Below are positions 6,583-9,550 of a DNA stretch of 9,550 nt, piece by piece; position 1 is the first letter of the stretch; each line of letters begins with the position of its first letter. The stretch comes from Pseudopedobacter sp. (GTDB lineage: Bacteria; Bacteroidota; Bacteroidia; Sphingobacteriales; Sphingobacteriaceae). Below the pieces are notes generated by a model. The model was not told the origin of the DNA, did no database searches, and saw only the letters and a program-made list of their open reading frames with translations. The stretch covers positions 1 through 9,550 of the forward strand of contig JACMNZ010000029.1 in the NCBI GenBank assembly GCA_014378285.1, read 5' to 3'. Both the position numbers and the translations under genes were made by a program.

Positions 6583-7401
6583 TTATTGTAATGAAGCTAA
6601 AAAATCTTCAACAGCTTTCCTTACGCTGCCGTGTTTCTGTAGTAATTCTGCGGCTTTTTCGTGTGTTAAACCTGTTTCTTCCATTACCATTTGGGTACCT
6701 CTATTAACTAATTTATGATTGGTTAATTGCATATCAACCATTTTATTCCCTTTCACTTTACCTAATTTTATCATTACCGAAGTGCTAATCATATTTAGAA
6801 CCAGTTTCTGGGCGGTACCTGCTTTCATCCTAGTAGAGCCAGTAACATACTCTGGCCCAACAATTACTTCTACAGGAAAACTAGAATTTTTAGCGATTTC
6901 ACTATCGGCATTGCAAACAACACAACCAGTTATCATTCCTAATTCATTGGCTTTTTTTAATCCACCAATTACATAAGGTGTTCTTCCCGAAGCGGCAATA
7001 CCAATCAATACATCATTAGGAGTTACATTATATTGATGTAAATCTTTCCACGCTTGTTGGTCATCATCTTCGGCAAATTCTACGGCTTTTCTAATCGCTC
7101 CATCGCCACCGGCAATAATCCCAACAACCAAATCAAAAGGGACACCAAAAGTAGGCGGACATTCAGAAGCATCAACTACACCCAATCTTCCGCTTGTGCC
7201 TGCGCCAATGTAAAATAAACGCCCGCCGCTAGCCATTTTTTCGACAATGGCATTAACTAAAGTTTCTACTTTAGGAATTATTTTCGCTACAGATTTTGCT
7301 ACAGATTGATCTTCTTTGTTGATATTTACTAGAATCTCAACAACAGTTTTTTTCTCTAAATCATCGTATTCTGAATCTTGTTCTGTTGTTTGTTTAGACA
7401 T
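6583..7401 (-). CDS. murQ: N-acetylmuramic acid 6-phosphate etherase
   Basis: MurQ cleaves the D-lactyl ether of MurNAc 6-phosphate to give GlcNAc 6-phosphate and D-lactate, so that cell-wall sugars can be reused. The 272-residue protein has a SIS sugar-phosphate-binding domain with GRLFYIGAGTSGRLGVVDAS (60-79), ECPPTFG starting at Glu80, and GIAASGRTPYVIGGL (134-148). EYVTGSTRMKAGTAQKLVLN (184-203) follows, and a C-terminal helical tail with TGLTHEKAAELLQKHGSVRKA (243-263) resembles the MurQ helical bundle. Glu80 and Glu111 align with the catalytic Glu83 and Glu114 of E. coli MurQ by spacing. It is slightly shorter than the E. coli enzyme (about 298 residues), mainly at the N-terminus. The ATG at 7399-7401 precedes a charged N-terminal tail. 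The gene diverges from the S41 protease gene across 202 bp. Confidence 0.95.
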   Translation of the reverse strand: MSKQTTEQDSEYDDLEKKTVVEILVNINKEDQSVAKSVAKIIPKVETLVNAIVEKMASGGRLFYIGAGTSGRLGVVDASECPPTFGVPFDLVVGIIAGGDGAIRKAVEFAEDDDQQAWKDLHQYNVTPNDVLIGIAASGRTPYVIGGLKKANELGMITGCVVCNADSEIAKNSSFPVEVIVGPEYVTGSTRMKAGTAQKLVLNMISTSVMIKLGKVKGNKMVDMQLTNHKLVNRGTQMVMEETGLTHEKAAELLQKHGSVRKAVEDFLASLQ

Positions 7402-7550
7402 TTGATTATATTTTGTTTTATACGATAAATGGAAAGTTAATTTTAGAAATCGATAAATATTTCTGATTTAAACTCCAAAGGTTAGCAACATATGTAAAAT
7501 TGGTAAAATACTAAGCTAAAATGAAATAAATCATCATAATTAACCTCAAC

Positions 7551-7564
7551 TATTTTTAAAAATA
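7551..7564. other. AT-only palindrome between murQ and the S41 gene
   Basis: TATTTTTAAAAATA is a perfect 14-bp palindrome, 39 bp before the S41 ATG and about 150 bp before the murQ ATG, inside the 202-bp divergent intergenic region. It could be an operator or merely AT-rich chance. I see no convincing TAnnTTTG/TTG promoter pair for either gene. AACCTTTG for murQ and TTATTTTG (7589-7596) for the protease are one-mismatch candidates only. Confidence 0.25.
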
Positions 7565-7603
7565 TCTCATTAACACTTATTTAATTAGTTATTTTGTAAT
7601 TAA

Positions 7604-9229
7604 ATGTCTGGTTCTTCTAAAAACAACTTTCAAACAGCTTTAATTATTGTCGCCACCATTTTGTTTGGGATGATTTTAGGGGCAACTTATCAACAAAAGA
7701 AAAATAACGGAGAATTAAAAATCTTTCCCTCCATCTCGTTTCAACCAAAAGAAAAATTAGACCGTATACTAAAAGTTATAAAAAACAACTATGTAGATTC
7801 TGTAAACACAGATTCTCTTCAAGATTTAGCTATAAATGAAATCTTAAGCAGTTTAGATCCACACACTGTTTATTTACCTCCAATACAGGCTAAAACTCAA
7901 AACGAAAGTTTGGAAGGAAATTTTGATGGCATTGGAATTGAATATTACATCCTGAACGATACCCTTTTTATCACTCATGTTAGGAAAAACGGACCATCAT
8001 TTAAGGCAGGATTAATGAGAGGAGATAAAATCACTGCCGTTAACGATGAAAAATTAGATGATAAAAATTTATTGAGCGAAAATATCATCAGCAAATTAAG
8101 AGGTAAAAGTGGTAGTGTTGTTAAAGTTACCGTTAAAAGAAAAGGAAGTTTAAAACCTTTACTTTTTGATATCACAAGAGATAAAATTATAATAAGCAGT
8201 ATTGATGTTGCATTTCTGATAAATAAAGAAATTGGTTTTATAAAAATTAGCAGGTTTGGTGCAAATACCGAAGAAGATTTTGCTATGGCGTTATCCAAAT
8301 TGATGAAAAGCGGAATGAAGAGCTTAATCTTAGATTTGAGAGGCAACGGTGGTGGATATTTAAATGCAGCAACTGCATTGGCAGACCAATTTTTACCAGA
8401 CGGAAAGCTAATTGTTTACACCAAAGGACTTCACGAACCACGTACTGACTACAATGCGACTAAAGACGGTTTGTTTGAAAAAGGTAAAATGGTTGTTTTA
8501 ATTGATGAGGGAACAGCATCTGCCAGTGAGATTTTAACCGGTGCTTTACAAGATTTGGATAGGGCAATAGTTATCGGTCGTAGGTCGTTTGGAAAAGGAT
8601 TAGTGCAAGAACAATTTGGCTTTGATGATGGTTCTGCCATGAATTTAACCATTGCAAGATATTATACACCTTCAGGTAGATCTATCCAAAAATCTTACAC
8701 AAAGGGAAAAGACGTTTATAAAGAAGAGATAAATAAAAGATTTGAACATGGAGATTATACTTCTTTAGATAGCGCATTAACGGATAGCACCTTTTTAACA
8801 AAGCAAAAATTTAAGACCAGCAAAGGAAGAACCGTTTATGGTGGAGGTGGAATTATGCCAGATATTTTTGTGCCATTAGACACTACCGATGTTACTCCAT
8901 TTTATAAGAAGATAAATGAGAAAGGTTTAATTACTCAATATGTTTATAATGTTTTAGTGAATAAAATTGATCCAAAACAATTTGATAGTGCAGATAACTT
9001 CTCTTCTAAATTTAACATTAGCGATAAAGAATATCAAAATTTCTTAAAGTTTTGTATCGCCAACAAAGTAGCTTTTATTGCAAAGAACTCACAAACATCT
9101 AAATCACTCATCAATACCCAAATGAAAGCATTATTAGCTAGATTTTACTTTGATGAAGAAGGATTTTATAGGGTTTTAAACCAAGACGATGATTTTGTGG
9201 AGAAGGCTTTGGTAGGGTTGAGGAAATAG
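7604..9229 (+). CDS. S41 family C-terminal processing peptidase (CtpA/Prc-like, PDZ)
   Basis: This is a membrane-anchored periplasmic serine protease of the CtpA/Tsp type, 541 residues long. Residues about 11-29 form one hydrophobic N-terminal helix, an uncleaved anchor or signal. A PDZ domain spans about 101-190, with GIGIEYY (109-115) and the segment GPSFKAGLMRGDKITAVND (130-148). The S41 core spans about 195-365, with LRGNGGGYL (245-253) and the Ser-Lys dyad: Ser306 in GTASASEIL and Lys331 in GRRSFGKGLVQ, plus Gln335. The 25-residue Ser-Lys spacing equals that of known CtpB and D1 proteases, so the enzyme should be active. A C-terminal region of about 150 residues includes YGGGGIMPDIFVPLD (412-426), typical of Bacteroidetes members. 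Substrates are unknown and are probably envelope proteins. It faces a truncated paralogue running in from the right edge. Confidence 0.95.
   Translation: MSGSSKNNFQTALIIVATILFGMILGATYQQKKNNGELKIFPSISFQPKEKLDRILKVIKNNYVDSVNTDSLQDLAINEILSSLDPHTVYLPPIQAKTQNESLEGNFDGIGIEYYILNDTLFITHVRKNGPSFKAGLMRGDKITAVNDEKLDDKNLLSENIISKLRGKSGSVVKVTVKRKGSLKPLLFDITRDKIIISSIDVAFLINKEIGFIKISRFGANTEEDFAMALSKLMKSGMKSLILDLRGNGGGYLNAATALADQFLPDGKLIVYTKGLHEPRTDYNATKDGLFEKGKMVVLIDEGTASASEILTGALQDLDRAIVIGRRSFGKGLVQEQFGFDDGSAMNLTIARYYTPSGRSIQKSYTKGKDVYKEEINKRFEHGDYTSLDSALTDSTFLTKQKFKTSKGRTVYGGGGIMPDIFVPLDTTDVTPFYKKINEKGLITQYVYNVLVNKIDPKQFDSADNFSSKFNISDKEYQNFLKFCIANKVAFIAKNSQTSKSLINTQMKALLARFYFDEEGFYRVLNQDDDFVEKALVGLRK
8785..8947 (+). 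repeat. Left arm of the inverted S41 duplication
   Basis: This part of the protease gene (codons 395-448 plus one base) matches the reverse complement of 9388-9550. By hand alignment there are 16 differences in 162 bp and no gaps. Homology stops sharply at 8947, just after the QYVY codons. The window ends before the other boundary, so the repeat may extend further left within the gene. Confidence 0.9.
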
Positions 9230-9290
9230 GCTTGAAGGCTGAAACCTATCAACATCATTTAAACCATTAAGCTTGCAAAGCGACTATTAT

Positions 9291-9323
9291 AAATCTGCGT
9301 TTTTCAGCGGAATCTGCGGGAGA
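9291..9323. repeat. Bacteroidetes-type intergenic repeat with CTGCG motifs
   Basis: AATCTGCG occurs at 9292-9299 and again at 9311-9318, with TTTTTCAGCGG between them and GGAGA after. This matches the 'AATCTGCGT...CAGCGGAATCTGCGGGA' sequences that I recall as common non-coding elements in Flavobacterium and Pedobacter genomes. It lies in the 122-bp gap between the two convergent S41 genes. The short GC-richer island contrasts with the AT-rich surroundings. Family assignment is from memory. Confidence 0.5.
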
Positions 9324-9335
9324 TATTTTTTTAAA

Positions 9336-9349
9336 ATAGTTTAAACTAT
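9336..9349. other. Perfect 14-bp palindrome next to the truncated S41 gene end
   Basis: ATAGTTTAAACTAT is its own reverse complement. It sits 2 bp past the stop codon of the minus-strand S41 copy and after a T-run (9325-9332) as read on the plus strand. It could form a cruciform or a weak bidirectional terminator, but its stem is almost all A:T, so stability is low. Confidence 0.3.
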
Positions 9350-9351
9350 AT

Positions 9352-9550
9352 TCAAAGGCATACTATCTTTCCATAAGCCAAAATAATATAAACATATTGA
9401 GTGATTAAGCCTTTCTCATTTATTTTCTGATAAAATGGAGTGATATCGGTAGTGTCTAAAGGCACAAAAATATCTGGCATAATTCCGCCTCCGCCATAAA
9501 CAGTTTTTCCTTTACTGGTTTTATATTTTTGCTTGGTTAAAAATGTGCTA
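9352..9550 (-). pseudogene. 3' end of a second, C-terminally truncated S41 peptidase (partial, runs off the edge)
   Basis: The minus strand reads 65 residues to a TGA at 9352-9354, and the 5' part lies outside the window. The first 54 residues, including YGGGGIMPDIFVPLDTTDI, match residues 395-448 of the plus-strand S41 protease at 50 of 54 positions. After QYVY, homology ends and 11 unrelated residues (IILAYGKIVCL) precede the stop. The copy therefore lacks the last 93 residues of its neighbour. The catalytic Ser and Lys would lie upstream of the visible part, so activity cannot be judged. It may be a shortened but working paralogue or a decaying duplicate. I label it a pseudogene because the end looks like a broken junction, with moderate confidence in that status and high confidence in the homology. 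Confidence 0.7.
9388..9550 (-). repeat. Right arm of the inverted S41 duplication
   Basis: This is the reverse-oriented counterpart of 8785-8947, about 90% identical over 162 bp, with a 440-bp spacer (8948-9387) between arms. It reaches the window edge with no sign of ending, so its true length is unknown. Confidence 0.9.

Noticed and set aside
6495..6976. Plus-strand reading frames across the murQ-hypothetical junction and murQ
   Set aside because: They are antisense shadows. The minus-strand genes carry clear motifs and tight operon spacing.
7589..7596. TTATTTTG as a promoter giving a leaderless S41 mRNA
   Set aside because: It has one mismatch to the -7 consensus and no TTG at -33. It lies so close to the ATG that it would require leaderless translation.
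7975..8652. Minus-strand reading frames inside the S41 gene
   Set aside because: They lie opposite the PDZ and catalytic regions of an intact protease. Hydrophobic, Leu/Ile-rich composition is expected from antisense of AT-rich coding DNA.
9230..9550. Insertion sequence at the right end because of the inverted repeat
   Set aside because: The arms are protease coding sequence rather than transposon ends, and no transposase is present.

Overview
The window is AT-rich chromosomal DNA from a member of the Bacteroidota, most likely a Pedobacter-like Sphingobacteriaceae. This rests on the character of the proteins, on the lack of strong Shine-Dalgarno sequences, on A-rich leaders, and on sites resembling the Bacteroidetes -7 box TAnnTTTG. 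It is mostly a housekeeping region. I see no CRISPR array, transposase, integrase, tRNA or rRNA, and no recognisable defence or biosynthetic cassette.

Layout: seven genes lie on the minus strand and occupy 114-7401. In transcription order (right to left) they are murQ (MurNAc-6-phosphate etherase), a 188-aa acidic conserved hypothetical only 4 bp behind it, a 408-bp gene-free gap with decayed repeats, pyrH (UMP kinase), frr (ribosome recycling factor), a good intrinsic terminator, an ABC exporter half-transporter, a 62-aa two-helix membrane protein of PLDc_N type, and dxs (1-deoxy-D-xylulose-5-phosphate synthase). Likely transcription units are murQ-hypothetical, pyrH-frr, ABC-PLDc_N, and dxs alone.

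The right part differs. A complete S41 carboxy-terminal processing protease with a PDZ domain runs on the plus strand (7604-9229), divergent from murQ. Facing it across a 122-bp gap, and running off the right edge on the minus strand, is the 3' end of a second S41 gene (9352-9550). Over 54 codons the two are about 93% identical in protein and 90% in DNA. The second copy then loses homology abruptly and stops after 11 unrelated residues, so it lacks the C-terminal region of about 93 residues found in the first. The two form an inverted repeat of at least 162 bp with a 440-bp spacer, and the homology probably continues beyond the window. This is the most unusual structure here.

The genes serve general cell physiology: isoprenoid precursors (dxs), pyrimidine nucleotides (pyrH), ribosome recycling (frr), cell-wall sugar recycling (murQ), export (ABC) and envelope proteolysis (S41). 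Apart from the S41 duplication, the least understood items are the murQ-linked hypothetical and the PLDc_N protein.
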